From Bermanella sp. WJH001 (GTDB lineage: Bacteria; Pseudomonadota; Gammaproteobacteria; Pseudomonadales; Oceanobacteraceae): DNA of 64,000 nt. Numbering within the stretch: position 1 is the first letter of the stretch; each line of letters opens with the position of its first letter. The notes beneath the pieces were generated by a model, which worked only from the letters and a program-made list of their open reading frames with translations, had not been told where the DNA came from and made no database searches. The DNA lies in NCBI RefSeq assembly GCF_030070105.1, contig NZ_JASJOO010000003.1, forward strand, positions 357,155-421,154. The letters run 5' to 3'. Position numbers and translations under genes: made by a program. This document shows, piece by piece, positions 54,195 to 63,401 of this stretch.

Positions 54195-55829
54195 ATGAAA
54201 ATCACTTCCTCCAATTTGGTCATGAACCAAAATACGCAAAAACAACAGACCGCTGCACGGGCCATAGAATCCAGTGTCACCATTGATAATCGAAATGGCA
54301 ATGGCAATGCCTCATCCAGTGGCTTAACGGCCTCTATAAAACAATCTCAACTCATTGAAGCATTAAGCTTAATTAACAGTAATAGCATGAGCTTGATCAA
54401 AGATGCCGATGGCAACTTTCAAGTTAGTCAAAGCAGCCATGCCATTGAGGCTATTACCAAGCTAGCCCTTGAAGAAGAAATCACCGTACGGGCGGTCACC
54501 GCCACGGGGCAAAATAATCCGTCCAATTCAAACGCGGTAGATATCACCATTAACCGTGTGTTTGCGTTTGAGTCGAATACCGATATTCAAATAAATACCC
54601 TTGGCAAGGTCACCACAGAAGATGGCCGTGAAATTGATTTTTTATTAGAGCTTAATTATCAACGTGACATGCAGGTTACTCAAACCAGCCAATTCAACGG
54701 TAACCGTAATTTAATTGACCCACTGGTGATTAATTTAACCGGTGGCCCCGCTGAATTGAGTGATAGCTATTTTGAGTTTGATTTAGACGGTGATGGCAAT
54801 AACGAAAACCTACATCAAACTGCCGCCGGTACCGGTTTTTTAGTATTTGATAAAAACAAAAATGGCATCATAGATAATGGCAGTGAAATGTTTGGCCCCC
54901 AAACCGGTTATGGCTTTGCAGAACTCAGTGCTTATGATGAAGATGGTAACGGCTGGATTGATGAAAACGACAGTATCTTTGCACAACTTGCCTTTATGGA
55001 TTTTAACGCAGATGGCGAGCAACAATTACAAGATTTAAGCACCGTTGGTTTAGGTGCCATTGCACTTAAATCCGTGGCCATGGATTTTGACCTTTATGAC
55101 AGCCAAGGGAATTTTCAAGCACAAGTGGCGCGCAGCGGTGTGGCACTAATGGAAAGTGGCGCCGCAGTGAGCATTCAAGAAATCTATTACCCTGGGCAAG
55201 CATTTGGACAAGGGCGTTTAGAGCGAACCACTCAAATCGATAATGAAAATAACGGCACACTGGCACAAAATACTTCGCCATTAACTCAGTTTCAATTTAA
55301 CAACGCCATCGTTAATGGCCGCGACGAAGAAACCCATGTGACACTTGAGTTGCCAACATATTCTAATAGAGTGGCATTTGATTCATACCAAGAAGTGGAT
55401 TTTTCAACGGCCCCAATTTCTACAAATGTAAACTCGAACCTAAATGCACACACATCACTGCAAGAACAAGAGAACATAAACATCAGCCTTGTATCTTACC
55501 AAGCCATGCCTGAATCAATGAATGCTGATGAAAAACGTGCCTCCATTCAAAATTACTTTCAAAACAAAATTGCCACAGAGTTTGAATTTTTAACCCAAAG
55601 CAATACAGCCAGCCCTAACAATCTTAAACAAAATACGCTTACTGATAACCCGATTACACCAAACAAACAAGGGCCATCCTTGTTTCAAAATGAAAGCCCT
55701 GAGGATAAAAAACTCGAGGATTTAAAAGTACTGGTGGAGAATTTAAAGTTAATTCGCGAGCGGCAAATAAAAATGCAAGAGAAGCTGGGCATTTACCAGA
55801 CGGTCAGCCAGCTTCACAACACACCTTAA
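54195..55829 (+). CDS. EF-hand-repeat protein of unknown function
   Basis: 544 aa from the ATG at 54195, chosen for AAAGGTG upstream. No signal peptide. Three Ca-binding-like loops: DLDGDGNNE (near 197), DKNKNGIIDNGSE (near 220) and DEDGNGWIDENDS (near 245), then DFNADGEQQL. The C-terminus is a Gln/Lys-rich coiled-coil-like helix (LVENLKLIRERQIKMQEKLG). Low-complexity Asn-rich segments near 30-50. Possibly Ca-responsive or exported without a classical signal (inference). Confidence 0.7.
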   Translation: MKITSSNLVMNQNTQKQQTAARAIESSVTIDNRNGNGNASSSGLTASIKQSQLIEALSLINSNSMSLIKDADGNFQVSQSSHAIEAITKLALEEEITVRAVTATGQNNPSNSNAVDITINRVFAFESNTDIQINTLGKVTTEDGREIDFLLELNYQRDMQVTQTSQFNGNRNLIDPLVINLTGGPAELSDSYFEFDLDGDGNNENLHQTAAGTGFLVFDKNKNGIIDNGSEMFGPQTGYGFAELSAYDEDGNGWIDENDSIFAQLAFMDFNADGEQQLQDLSTVGLGAIALKSVAMDFDLYDSQGNFQAQVARSGVALMESGAAVSIQEIYYPGQAFGQGRLERTTQIDNENNGTLAQNTSPLTQFQFNNAIVNGRDEETHVTLELPTYSNRVAFDSYQEVDFSTAPISTNVNSNLNAHTSLQEQENINISLVSYQAMPESMNADEKRASIQNYFQNKIATEFEFLTQSNTASPNNLKQNTLTDNPITPNKQGPSLFQNESPEDKKLEDLKVLVENLKLIRERQIKMQEKLGIYQTVSQLHNTP

Positions 55830-55847
55830 ACCCGAATCATCGTAAAA

Positions 55848-57929
55848 TTACGGTGCCACTAATTTTAAACGCACATCAATCACGCTACCAAGAATCGCGT
55901 GACACGCGCTAAAACCTTTAAATGTGTCACCATTTAAACGCATATAAACGGTATTACCTATGTATTCTTCACCTATGGTGATGTTTTGATTCAAGCCATA
56001 TTCGTTTTCAAATTGGTCATACTCTAACAGTAACTCACCATCAGCTTCGGTGTACTTGCCATCATCATTTAAGTCTACTCTTGCGCTCCAACGAGTATCT
56101 TTAAATTCGGTATCAACAACCGTGCCCGTAACAACTAATGAAAAAGGTGTGCCTGCTGTAACTTCAATGGGTTCCAAATCTGTGTAGTCATATTGGCTTG
56201 GATCAAATGCAATGACGTCACCATTAATGGCCACGCTATCAAACTGACGTTTAACAGTAGATGTGAAGGGGCGACAATATTCATCGGTAATAGAGACATA
56301 ACGAGAAAAGGTATCGGTTACACCAAGATGATCCGTGACGGTTAATGTAGGTTCATATTCACCGCTGTTTGCATACTCATGATAAGGGGAAGCTTGTGTA
56401 CTGGTCACACCGTCATCAAAATCCCAAAGGTATTCGGTCAGCACACGGTCACTGTGTGTATCATCGGTAAACTGCACTCGTAGTTTTTGCGCCTCAAATT
56501 CATAATGCGCCAAGGTATCTTCTTCGTTTAATTGAATTTTAACTGCGCGAAATGCATCCACAACATCGGTTGTAGAAAAGTCATTGCCCTGTGCCGTTTG
56601 ATACACGCAGGTTACAGCCTGCATTAGTTCAGCATTGGGTTGCCAACATGATTGAGCGGATTTTAAAAATAAAGAAAATGTATTCTCCACGCCCCATTTT
56701 TGCGTTAATACATAAAATGGATACGTCATCATGCCCATGCGCTTGTAATAATTAGTGCCGGCATCGGTATAATCGAAGTAACTCGCTATTGCGCCTTTTT
56801 CAGTTTCAATTTGGTTTAAATAACGCTTTTGAGAGGCAAAATTTTCATCGCCCATTACCCAATTTAATTCGCCATAAAGTTGGTAATGGGCCATCACCGA
56901 AGCCATATCGGAAAACGCCTCATGCAGCATTCGACCATCCATATGATAAGTCGTCTGGGGTGCAAACTTTAACGCCGTGTGTTGCTGCAATACACCATGG
57001 GTGATTTCATGACTGACGGTATCTAAAGACGCTGAGCCATAAGCACGGAACATCACATCGTTAAAATTTACATAAGCCCCATCCCAATGGGCCCATAAAT
57101 TAAAACTCATTAAGCTGCCATAGTGTGCGCGAATACGGATTTTCTCCATTGGGCGGATACCCAGTAATTCTTCATACATATCAAAGACCAGCGAGCCATA
57201 AAACATAGCATCATTAATCATGGAATAGGTATGAACGATGTCATTATCATCTTGATCGTATGTCATCACTTTACGATGCTCGTTCACTTGTGAATCAGTG
57301 CAATCAAATTCAAAAGCGGGATATAACGCGTCATCCGCCACCACTATTAAACCGCTTTTATCGTTTAAATCTTCTTCAAAATTTGCGTCGTGTACCAAAA
57401 CATTACCGTTATCAAATACACAAAAATAATCACTGCCTTGCTTGCGCACGGATACCACTAACGCAGGCCGATCATCGCCGTACATCCAATTTGAATAATA
57501 ATTTCCACCAGGTCCATTCACATGAGCTAAATCAATTATAGACACTAACTGAGGTTGGCCTTTGTGCTCATCATTCAACCCATGCAATTGTAAGGTTGCA
57601 TCGTCATTGGGAATGTTTGTCGCAAAAGGAATTGTGATAGTTTGTAAGGAATTAGAACCGTTGACCATGGCACTAACAACCAGCTCATCAAGTGGCTGAC
57701 CTTGGTTATTTAACCAGCGTGCTTCAATGCGATTGACCGCGCAATTTGTTGGCAATGAAACTGTCATCTCACCACCAATATTGCCTACGGTAAAATCCTG
57801 ATCTTCAAAATGCACCACGCTTTGTGATAAGTCACAGGCGACAACTGGGTCTTGTGGGGCTTGTTTTGTTTTTTTATCACCGCAACCTGCTAACACTAAA
57901 AAAGTGATCAGTATGCAAATCTCTTTCAT
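55848..57929 (-). CDS. Secreted M4-like metallopeptidase lipoprotein with PKD domain
   Basis: 693 aa. Lipobox LAGC (Cys 16). HEITH zinc motif near residue 306 and EAFSDMA with the third ligand Glu 30 residues later match the M4 (thermolysin) clan. A PKD domain follows (EYLWDFDDGVTSTQASPYHE near 510), then a beta-rich C-terminal domain with DLNDDGKYTEADG. The M4 propeptide is not clear. Predicted to degrade extracellular protein at the cell surface. Confidence 0.85.
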   Translation of the reverse strand: MKEICILITFLVLAGCGDKKTKQAPQDPVVACDLSQSVVHFEDQDFTVGNIGGEMTVSLPTNCAVNRIEARWLNNQGQPLDELVVSAMVNGSNSLQTITIPFATNIPNDDATLQLHGLNDEHKGQPQLVSIIDLAHVNGPGGNYYSNWMYGDDRPALVVSVRKQGSDYFCVFDNGNVLVHDANFEEDLNDKSGLIVVADDALYPAFEFDCTDSQVNEHRKVMTYDQDDNDIVHTYSMINDAMFYGSLVFDMYEELLGIRPMEKIRIRAHYGSLMSFNLWAHWDGAYVNFNDVMFRAYGSASLDTVSHEITHGVLQQHTALKFAPQTTYHMDGRMLHEAFSDMASVMAHYQLYGELNWVMGDENFASQKRYLNQIETEKGAIASYFDYTDAGTNYYKRMGMMTYPFYVLTQKWGVENTFSLFLKSAQSCWQPNAELMQAVTCVYQTAQGNDFSTTDVVDAFRAVKIQLNEEDTLAHYEFEAQKLRVQFTDDTHSDRVLTEYLWDFDDGVTSTQASPYHEYANSGEYEPTLTVTDHLGVTDTFSRYVSITDEYCRPFTSTVKRQFDSVAINGDVIAFDPSQYDYTDLEPIEVTAGTPFSLVVTGTVVDTEFKDTRWSARVDLNDDGKYTEADGELLLEYDQFENEYGLNQNITIGEEYIGNTVYMRLNGDTFKGFSACHAILGSVIDVRLKLVAP

Positions 57930-58068
57930 AACTTTGCCCCAAACCGCTATACACCAGCATTTCTATTAATCATGCATACTAAGTAAATTAAAACGTGAGT
58001 ACTACCCTATTACCGTTAACAAATGTGCTATTTCATACGTTTTTGTTAAGCCGCAACCTGTGAAAACA

Positions 58069-58103
58069 AAAACGCCCAGTCTGTAATAGCACTGGGCGTT
58101 TTA
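58069..58103 (-). terminator. orn terminator
   Basis: ACGCCCAGT/ACTGGGCGT stem with 10-nt loop, flanked by A4 and T4, 18 nt after the orn stop. Likely works in both directions. Confidence 0.85.
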
Positions 58104-58120
58104 TGAATGCGATGAAATAT

Positions 58121-58663
58121 TTAGATACTCATAATATTTTTACGGTAATACTGCATCTCTTCAATGCTCTCACGAATATCATCCAATGCTTGGTGGGAGC
58201 CTTTTTTGGTTAAACCCGTCAATTTTTCAGGTGCCCAGCGGCGCGCTAATTCTTTTAAGGTGCTCACATCGATATTGCGGTAGTGAAAAAAGTCCTCAAG
58301 CTCAGGCATGTATTTATTCAAAAATCGGCGATCTTGGTGCACGCTATTGCCACACATTGGGCTGGTGCCTTTACCTATGTATTGCTGTAAGAACGCGATA
58401 GTTTGTTTCACCGCTTCGGCTTCATCAATCTTGCTGTCTTTCACGCGCTGAACCAAGCCTGAATTGCCATGGGTTTTGGTGTTCCAATCGTCCATATTAT
58501 CAATGATGCTGTCTGGCTGATGAATGGCCAATACAGGGCCTTCGGCTAGGATATTTAAGTCACCGTCGGTGACGATGGTGGCAATCTCGATGATCACATC
58601 CGTGGCAGGCTCAAGGCCTGTCATTTCAAGGTCGATCCAGATCAGGTTATGCTTGTTTTCCAT
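58121..58663 (-). CDS. orn: Oligoribonuclease
   Basis: 180 aa DEDDh exonuclease that removes RNA dinucleotides, including pGpG from c-di-GMP turnover. IDLEMTGL (near 10-17), [10 protein letters not shown] and [10 protein letters not shown] are the catalytic blocks. AAGGAT before the ATG at 58663; the longer frame is rejected. Divergent from rsgA, as in Pseudomonas. Confidence 0.97.
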   Translation of the reverse strand: MENKHNLIWIDLEMTGLEPATDVIIEIATIVTDGDLNILAEGPVLAIHQPDSIIDNMDDWNTKTHGNSGLVQRVKDSKIDEAEAVKQTIAFLQQYIGKGTSPMCGNSVHQDRRFLNKYMPELEDFFHYRNIDVSTLKELARRWAPEKLTGLTKKGSHQALDDIRESIEEMQYYRKNIMSI

Positions 58664-58745
58664 CTTGTATCCTTTTTGCCTTGAGCACTGCTTTACGTGG
58701 CAAAGCACTATATAATTCATTAAAGCCCAATTTGAACACATATCT

Positions 58746-59774
58746 ATGTCAAAACGAAAGCTCAGCAAGCGTCAGACTTGGCGAATCAACAAAATTCAAC
58801 AAGAACGCAGCGAACGCGCTGATAAAAAAGAAGAGCAAATCCACGACGAACTAGAAGGGGGCGATCTTGGCCCTGAGCAGTCTGGTCAGGTTATTGCTCA
58901 CTTTGGCACACAAGTTTTAGTAGAAGGCAGTGATGGCGAGCAAAAGCGCTGCCACATGCGCGCTAACTTAGGCGGACTGGTAACTGGGGACTCAGTAGTT
59001 TGGCGCATCGGTAAAGACGAACATGGCGTGGTGGTGGCGCGTAATGAGCGCGAATCTGAGTTATGCCGCCCTAACATGTATGGTGAACTTAAAAGCGTCG
59101 CCGCCAACATTGACTACATGATCATAGTGGTGGCCCCAGAACCCTATGCTCACCGCAACCTTATTGACCGCTACTTAGTGGCCGCCGAAATGAGCGGTAT
59201 TGAACCGGTGTTGTGTTTAAACAAAATTGACCTAATTGACAGCGAAAACCAAGAGCACTTTTTACACCTTGTGCACGACTACCAAGAGATTGGTTACCGC
59301 TTCATGCATGCCAGCACCAAAACCGACAATGGCCTAGAAGATTTAAAAAGCTTTTTAAAAGATCGCATCAGTGTATTTGTGGGCCAAAGTGGCGTGGGGA
59401 AATCCAGCATCATCTCCACCCTACTTCCTGACGAAGACATTCGTGTAGGCGCGTTAAGCGAACAAAGCCGCAAAGGCAAGCACACCACTACCACAGCTAC
59501 CCTATTCCATTTTCCAAGTGGCGGAGACCTTATCGACAGCCCAGGAATCCGTGAATTTGGTCTATGGCACATGGAAGAACATGAAATATTAGAAGGCTTT
59601 ATTGAGTTCAAACCCTTTATTGGTACCTGCAAGTTCCGTGACTGCAAACACCAAGCTGAACCCGGTTGTGCCATCAAAAAAGCCCTTGAAGATGGCCACA
59701 TTAGCGAGCGCCGCTATGACAGCTACCAACAGATCATCAACAGCCTCTTAGATGTCGCTATGCGCCCACACTAA
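58746..59774 (+). CDS. rsgA: Ribosome small-subunit GTPase RsgA
   Basis: 342 aa circularly permuted GTPase: NKID (G4) precedes GQSGVGKSS (G1) and DSPG (G3); OB fold before, zinc-finger C-x4-C-x-H-x5-C after ([14 protein letters not shown]). Acts late in 30S maturation. Confidence 0.97.
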   Translation: MSKRKLSKRQTWRINKIQQERSERADKKEEQIHDELEGGDLGPEQSGQVIAHFGTQVLVEGSDGEQKRCHMRANLGGLVTGDSVVWRIGKDEHGVVVARNERESELCRPNMYGELKSVAANIDYMIIVVAPEPYAHRNLIDRYLVAAEMSGIEPVLCLNKIDLIDSENQEHFLHLVHDYQEIGYRFMHASTKTDNGLEDLKSFLKDRISVFVGQSGVGKSSIISTLLPDEDIRVGALSEQSRKGKHTTTTATLFHFPSGGDLIDSPGIREFGLWHMEEHEILEGFIEFKPFIGTCKFRDCKHQAEPGCAIKKALEDGHISERRYDSYQQIINSLLDVAMRPH

Positions 59775-59833
59775 TAAATGGAAAACCTGTCATAACAAGC
59801 CATACTGTGTATAGTTCATAAGGATCTATACCC

Positions 59834-60277
59834 ATGCAGCTTGTTATGTACATCAGCGATTATGCGCGGCCCATCAACTACCTAGAAGATGATCTAACTC
59901 AGATACTTGCCAGTGCTATAAGCCATAATCGAAGTCACGATATTACAGGTGTTCTTTTTTTTGATAACGGTAAGTTCATTCAAATATTGGAAGGTACAAA
60001 GCAAGAGCTAAACGCACTACTAGAGCGTATCAAACTCGATACTCGCCATAAAAACTTCAAGCTTTTAATGGATGAACCAATCGATAAACGTGAGATTCAA
60101 GATTGGAGTATGAAGGCATTCGATCTGACTGAGCATGAACCACAAGACTGGACACAATTAGAAGATTTACGGGATGCTTACTTAAATACATTTAAGGTTT
60201 CAAGCAAACAGATCTCCTCTTGGATTAGCCACTTTATTAAAGACTACGCTCGCTTTAAAAAGCACGAGCGCAGTTAG
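59834..60277 (+). CDS. BLUF domain blue-light sensor protein
   Basis: 147 aa. The flavin-binding BLUF signature is complete: Tyr6 (MYIS), Asn32, ITGVLFFDNGKFIQILEG with Gln50, DTRH (69-72), and Trp91/Met93 (DWSMKAF). The short helical C-terminus carries no output domain, so signalling is probably by protein interaction. It is the first gene of the accessory stretch after rsgA. Confidence 0.92.
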   Translation: MQLVMYISDYARPINYLEDDLTQILASAISHNRSHDITGVLFFDNGKFIQILEGTKQELNALLERIKLDTRHKNFKLLMDEPIDKREIQDWSMKAFDLTEHEPQDWTQLEDLRDAYLNTFKVSSKQISSWISHFIKDYARFKKHERS

Positions 60278-60344
60278 ATAATGTACGTTAAGATCATAGT
60301 AGATCAATCTAATTTATATTTTGAAAATAAACGCTTTTTTAATT

Positions 60345-60398
60345 AGCTGACTCAGCTTATATTTTTAACCTAGCATTAACGTGAGTGTGTTAATTATT
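60345..60398 (+). repeat. Dispersed repeat copy (left outlier)
   Basis: GACTCAGCTTATATTTTTAA, then ATTAACGTGAGTGTGTTAATTATT: the same composite as 62595-62648 and 62760-62812 with a few changes. Confidence 0.75.
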
Positions 60399-60402
60399 GC
60401 TA

Positions 60403-60711
60403 TTAACTTTTGTAGCAGACTATGACCTTCATCGCATCACAAACTGATTTATTGCATATCTGTTTGCTTTTAAGCATTTTCGTAGGCTGTGTCCGGCCAA
60501 TATTATTCTCCAACTCCCAGTAAATAGCCTTAGAAAATCCCTTCTCTAAACACCATTTATATGCCGCCGGCTCATCGCACTCTTCAGCCCATGTTAGACA
60601 CCTATCCATTCTTAGCCCTTCTACTCGAGGCTCTTTAAACTCTTTCACCTCTGAAGCTGCTTGCAAAGATAATATTAACAAGCATGTTAAAGTAATGATT
60701 TTATATTTCAT
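60403..60711 (-). CDS. Small secreted Cys-rich protein, unknown
   Basis: 102 aa from the ATG at 60711: signal peptide (KYKIITLTCLLILSLQAAS) then about 80 mature residues with six Cys (DRCLTWAEECDEPAAYKWC ... ICNKSVCDAMKVIVC), suggesting three disulfides. No family recognised. Low GC versus neighbours. Confidence 0.55.
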   Translation of the reverse strand: MKYKIITLTCLLILSLQAASEVKEFKEPRVEGLRMDRCLTWAEECDEPAAYKWCLEKGFSKAIYWELENNIGRTQPTKMLKSKQICNKSVCDAMKVIVCYKS

Positions 60712-60751
60712 ATTTCTTGATTCCATTCGGATGGGGCATGCATCACTAATT

Positions 60752-60781
60752 ATTGTTAATGTGAGTGTCTTAGTTATTTTA
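60752..60781 (+). repeat. Dispersed GTGAGTGTCTTA repeat copy
   Basis: GTTAATGTGAGTGTCTTAGT variant of the repeat described at 62550. Confidence 0.65.
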
Positions 60782-60794
60782 TTTTTTCATATGA

Positions 60795-60852
60795 GGTTAA
60801 CGCCTCGCTAATGCGCGCGTTTTTCTGCGTCGCTGTTCAGCGGCTTGTTAGC
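60795..60852 (-). other. attC-like site (59-base-element-like)
   Basis: Read on the minus strand directly after the stop of the 60853 gene: GCTAACAAGCCGCTGAA ... TTAGCGAGGCGTTAACC, about 58 bp. Terminal TAAC/GTTA boxes and inner CGCT boxes pair imperfectly with an extrahelical G, as in integron recombination sites. The outer boxes deviate from RYYYAAC/GTTRRRY. No integrase gene is in the window. Confidence 0.4.
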
Positions 60853-61281
60853 TTACGACTCTTCGCCGATTATTCTTACCTTATAGTTACTTGAATCAAT
60901 AAAGTATTTAAATTCACTTGAGCTTTCAATTTTACTAAATATCACATCTATATTTGGGTGTTCGGAGGCCCAAAGGTCTAATGCATCATCTCTTTGCTTA
61001 GGATCTAAAGGCTTCGAAAGAATTATGTGTATAAACTCCATAAAGTCATAACCATTGTTAGAGTTTCCAAACTGAAGAGTAAGAAAATACTCTGAAGTAT
61101 CATCTTTGTATGATTGAAACATAACCCCTATATCCGTTATATCGGGGAGTTCAGAAATTGATGTTTCAATTACGAATTCTTTAAAAATATCCCAGTACTC
61201 TAACGCTGAAGTAGGCAAAGCTTTTTCAATAACTTTAGTAAGCTGATCAGATAATTTTTCGTTGTATGTTCGGTAATCCAT
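60853..61281 (-). CDS. Hypothetical protein, possible gene cassette
   Basis: 142 aa, acidic, no signal or TM segment, no family recognised. The TAA stop is directly followed by the attC-like site, the normal layout of an integron gene cassette. Translation start ATG at 61281 has only a weak Shine-Dalgarno (AGGG). Confidence 0.55.
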   Translation of the reverse strand: MDYRTYNEKLSDQLTKVIEKALPTSALEYWDIFKEFVIETSISELPDITDIGVMFQSYKDDTSEYFLTLQFGNSNNGYDFMEFIHIILSKPLDPKQRDDALDLWASEHPNIDVIFSKIESSSEFKYFIDSSNYKVRIIGEES

Positions 61282-61287
61282 ATTTAC

Positions 61288-61314
61288 CCTAATAAATAAC
61301 TAAGACACTCATGA
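61288..61314 (-). repeat. Inverted dispersed repeat copy
   Basis: On the minus strand ATCATGAGTGTCTTAGTTAT; opposite orientation to the other copies, on the 5' side of the transposase gene. Confidence 0.65.
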
Positions 61315-61405
61315 TAAGAAAATAGTCCTAGGCGGTCTAGGCATACTTTTCTTCTTTTATTAAATTTCCAACTAAATTCGTATTTAACAAAATAAGTTAA
61401 AGGCT

Positions 61406-61430
61406 GATGATCTATCCAAAGGAGATCATC
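61406..61430 (+). promoter_or_regulatory. Hairpin enclosing transposase ribosome-binding site
   Basis: Perfect 8-bp stem GATGATCT / AGATCATC with 9-nt loop, ending at the base before the ATG. The AAGGAG Shine-Dalgarno lies in the loop and top of the stem. Confidence 0.7.
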
Positions 61431-62426
61431 ATGCCAAAACCAAGGAAAGAACAAATCTGTTTAGAAGCCACGCCTTATTACCACTGTGTTTCTCGCTGTG
61501 TACGCAAAGCTTATTTATGTGGCATTGATATTAATACCAATGAAAGTTATGAACATCGCCGTGGCTGGCTTGAAAATGAGTTAATCAAACAAGCACAAAT
61601 ATTTTCAATTGATATTGCGGCCTATGCGATTATGTCGAATCACTATCACGTTGTTTTACATATCAACAAAGAAGTAGCCGATAACTGGTCTTTTGATGAG
61701 GTGATAGATCGTTGGCATCAACTTTATAAAGGTAACGCACTTAGCCAGCGTTTTCGATCAGGTATTGCTTTGTCAGAAGCTGAAATCGATAAACTTTATG
61801 AATACATGGAATTATGGCGTGAACGTTTAATGGATATCAGTTGGTTTATGCGGCGTTTAAATGAATTTGTTTCGCGCCAAGCTAATAATGAAGATAACTG
61901 CACGGGTCGTTTTTGGGAAGGCCGTTTTAAATCTCAAGCCTTACTCGATGAAAAGGCATTAGCCGCATGTTTAGCCTATGTAGATTTAAACCCTGTTAGA
62001 GCTTGTATGGCTAATACCCCTGAAACATCTGAATTTACGTCAATCAAACAACGAGCAGTGAAAGCTAAAGCCGCACATTCGTCTAATCACCCTAACCAAC
62101 AAGTGAAATCTTTAATGCCGTTTGCAGGTAACCCTAAACAAGAAATGCCGTTTGGTTTACCATTTAAATTAACGGATTATTTAGAGCTGGTTGAGCTGAC
62201 TGGACGAATGATTCGGGATGATAAGCGTGGCAGTATTTCAAATACATTACCGTCTATTTTAGAGCTTTTGAACATAGAGCCAGATAACTGGTTAAAATTA
62301 ACCACGTCATTTGAATCGAATTTTAAAGATTTAGTTGGCAACCCCACTGCTTTAGGCAAAGCAATCGAGTTGCTTGATCGTAAGCGGCGACCTAACCTCA
62401 AAAACTGCCAAACCTTACTTACGTAA
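61431..62426 (+). CDS. REP-associated-type Y1 transposase (RAYT-like)
   Basis: 331 aa from the ATG at 61431, 7 nt after AAGGAG. HUH motif NHYHVVLH (His71, His73) and CLAYVDLNPVRA (Tyr183 as likely nucleophile) fit the IS200/RAYT superfamily Y1 transposases. RFWEGRFKSQALLDE is typical. The C-terminal 120 residues are an extra domain, making it longer than short RAYTs. No frameshift. Surrounded by short repeats on both sides, which may be its substrates. Confidence 0.88.
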   Translation: MPKPRKEQICLEATPYYHCVSRCVRKAYLCGIDINTNESYEHRRGWLENELIKQAQIFSIDIAAYAIMSNHYHVVLHINKEVADNWSFDEVIDRWHQLYKGNALSQRFRSGIALSEAEIDKLYEYMELWRERLMDISWFMRRLNEFVSRQANNEDNCTGRFWEGRFKSQALLDEKALAACLAYVDLNPVRACMANTPETSEFTSIKQRAVKAKAAHSSNHPNQQVKSLMPFAGNPKQEMPFGLPFKLTDYLELVELTGRMIRDDKRGSISNTLPSILELLNIEPDNWLKLTTSFESNFKDLVGNPTALGKAIELLDRKRRPNLKNCQTLLT

Positions 62427-62549
62427 ACATCACACAAAAATCAGCTTAAGACGCTATTCATTGGCGGAATGACTGCTGCACGGTTTTTCAAAAAAAACGA
62501 TTGCATCAAGATTTAAACACAAATAAATCAGACTAATGAGGGTAAATCT

Positions 62550-62812
62550 CACCTTTCACTTAAACATTTAATGGGGCGAAGATTAAAACTAGCTCACCTC
62601 AGCTTATATTTTTAACCTTGTATTAACATGAGTGTCTTACTTATTTTTATTAACATGAGTGTCTTACTTATTTTTTACTTATTTTTATTAACGTGAGTGT
62701 CTTACTTATTTATACACCTTTCACTTAAACATTTAATGGGGCGAAGATTTAAACTAGCTCACCTCAGCTTATATTTTTAACCTTGTATTAACGTGAGTGT
62801 CTTACTTAATTA
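62550..62812 (+). repeat. Composite repeat cluster downstream of transposase
   Basis: A block of about 93 nt beginning CACCTTTCACTTAAAC occurs at 62550 and 62715 (offset 165). Each carries TCAGCTTATATTTTTAACC, then ATTAAC(A/G)TGAGTGTCTTAC. The last motif is present four times (62622, 62649, 62687, 62787). TGAGT-GTCTT-ACTTA can fold into a 5-bp hairpin. The rest of 62427-62853 holds no gene. Confidence 0.9.
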
Positions 62813-62853
62813 TTTGCGTGTCCCAGCCCACGTATTTTTGTGGGCGAGATAAT

Positions 62854-63366
62854 TTACTTGTTATGTAAATATTTAGAATGCAACCCATTAATAAGGCTAT
62901 CTGTATATTCACCTAGCTTCTTCTTTTCAGCATACTGTGTTGTTGTTAAAACGAAGGATGCATTTACTTTATTAATCTCATTTTTAGACAATATTATGTA
63001 AAAATATGAACCAAAGCTAAAAGCAGATGTTGGTGTTTTTCCTTTAATAAAATACTCAGGCTTGTTTACATCTGACAATGCAGGTTTCCATGACCAATAT
63101 TCACTAAGTTTTACGTAAGTTCGATTATCTTCTTTATCTATACTACTCCCTCTAGGGAGAGGAGCTTTTTCTGAAGAGTGAAGTATAGTCCAGCCATTAT
63201 CCTGAAACACTGAATTAATATTCTTCGCAAGTCCATCAACACTATCACTAAAGGTTAAATTTACTTTTGGTATTATTTCATTAGAGATAATACGTTCACT
63301 TTTAGGTTGTAAACTCCCACAAGATGCGAGCGTAAATACACAAAGTATTATTAATAATATTCTCAT
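62854..63366 (-). CDS. Hypothetical lipoprotein
   Basis: 170 aa with signal peptide and lipobox LASC (Cys 16). Body has SVDGLAKNINSVFQDNGWTI and YFYIILSKNEINKV; no family recognised. AT-rich compared with psd and rsgA. The stop is followed by a GCCCAC/GTGGGC hairpin without T-run. Confidence 0.65.
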   Translation of the reverse strand: MRILLIILCVFTLASCGSLQPKSERIISNEIIPKVNLTFSDSVDGLAKNINSVFQDNGWTILHSSEKAPLPRGSSIDKEDNRTYVKLSEYWSWKPALSDVNKPEYFIKGKTPTSAFSFGSYFYIILSKNEINKVNASFVLTTTQYAEKKKLGEYTDSLINGLHSKYLHNK

Positions 63367-63401
63367 ATAGTTCCTATTAGCATAACATTTTAATAATCAG
63401 A

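Noticed and set aside
58664..58768. N-terminal extension of orn
   Set aside because: The extra residues are not family-like, and AAGGAT plus ATG at 58663 gives the standard oligoribonuclease start.
62550..62812. CRISPR array
   Set aside because: The repeats are unevenly spaced and include repeated flanks rather than unique spacers; no cas genes are nearby.
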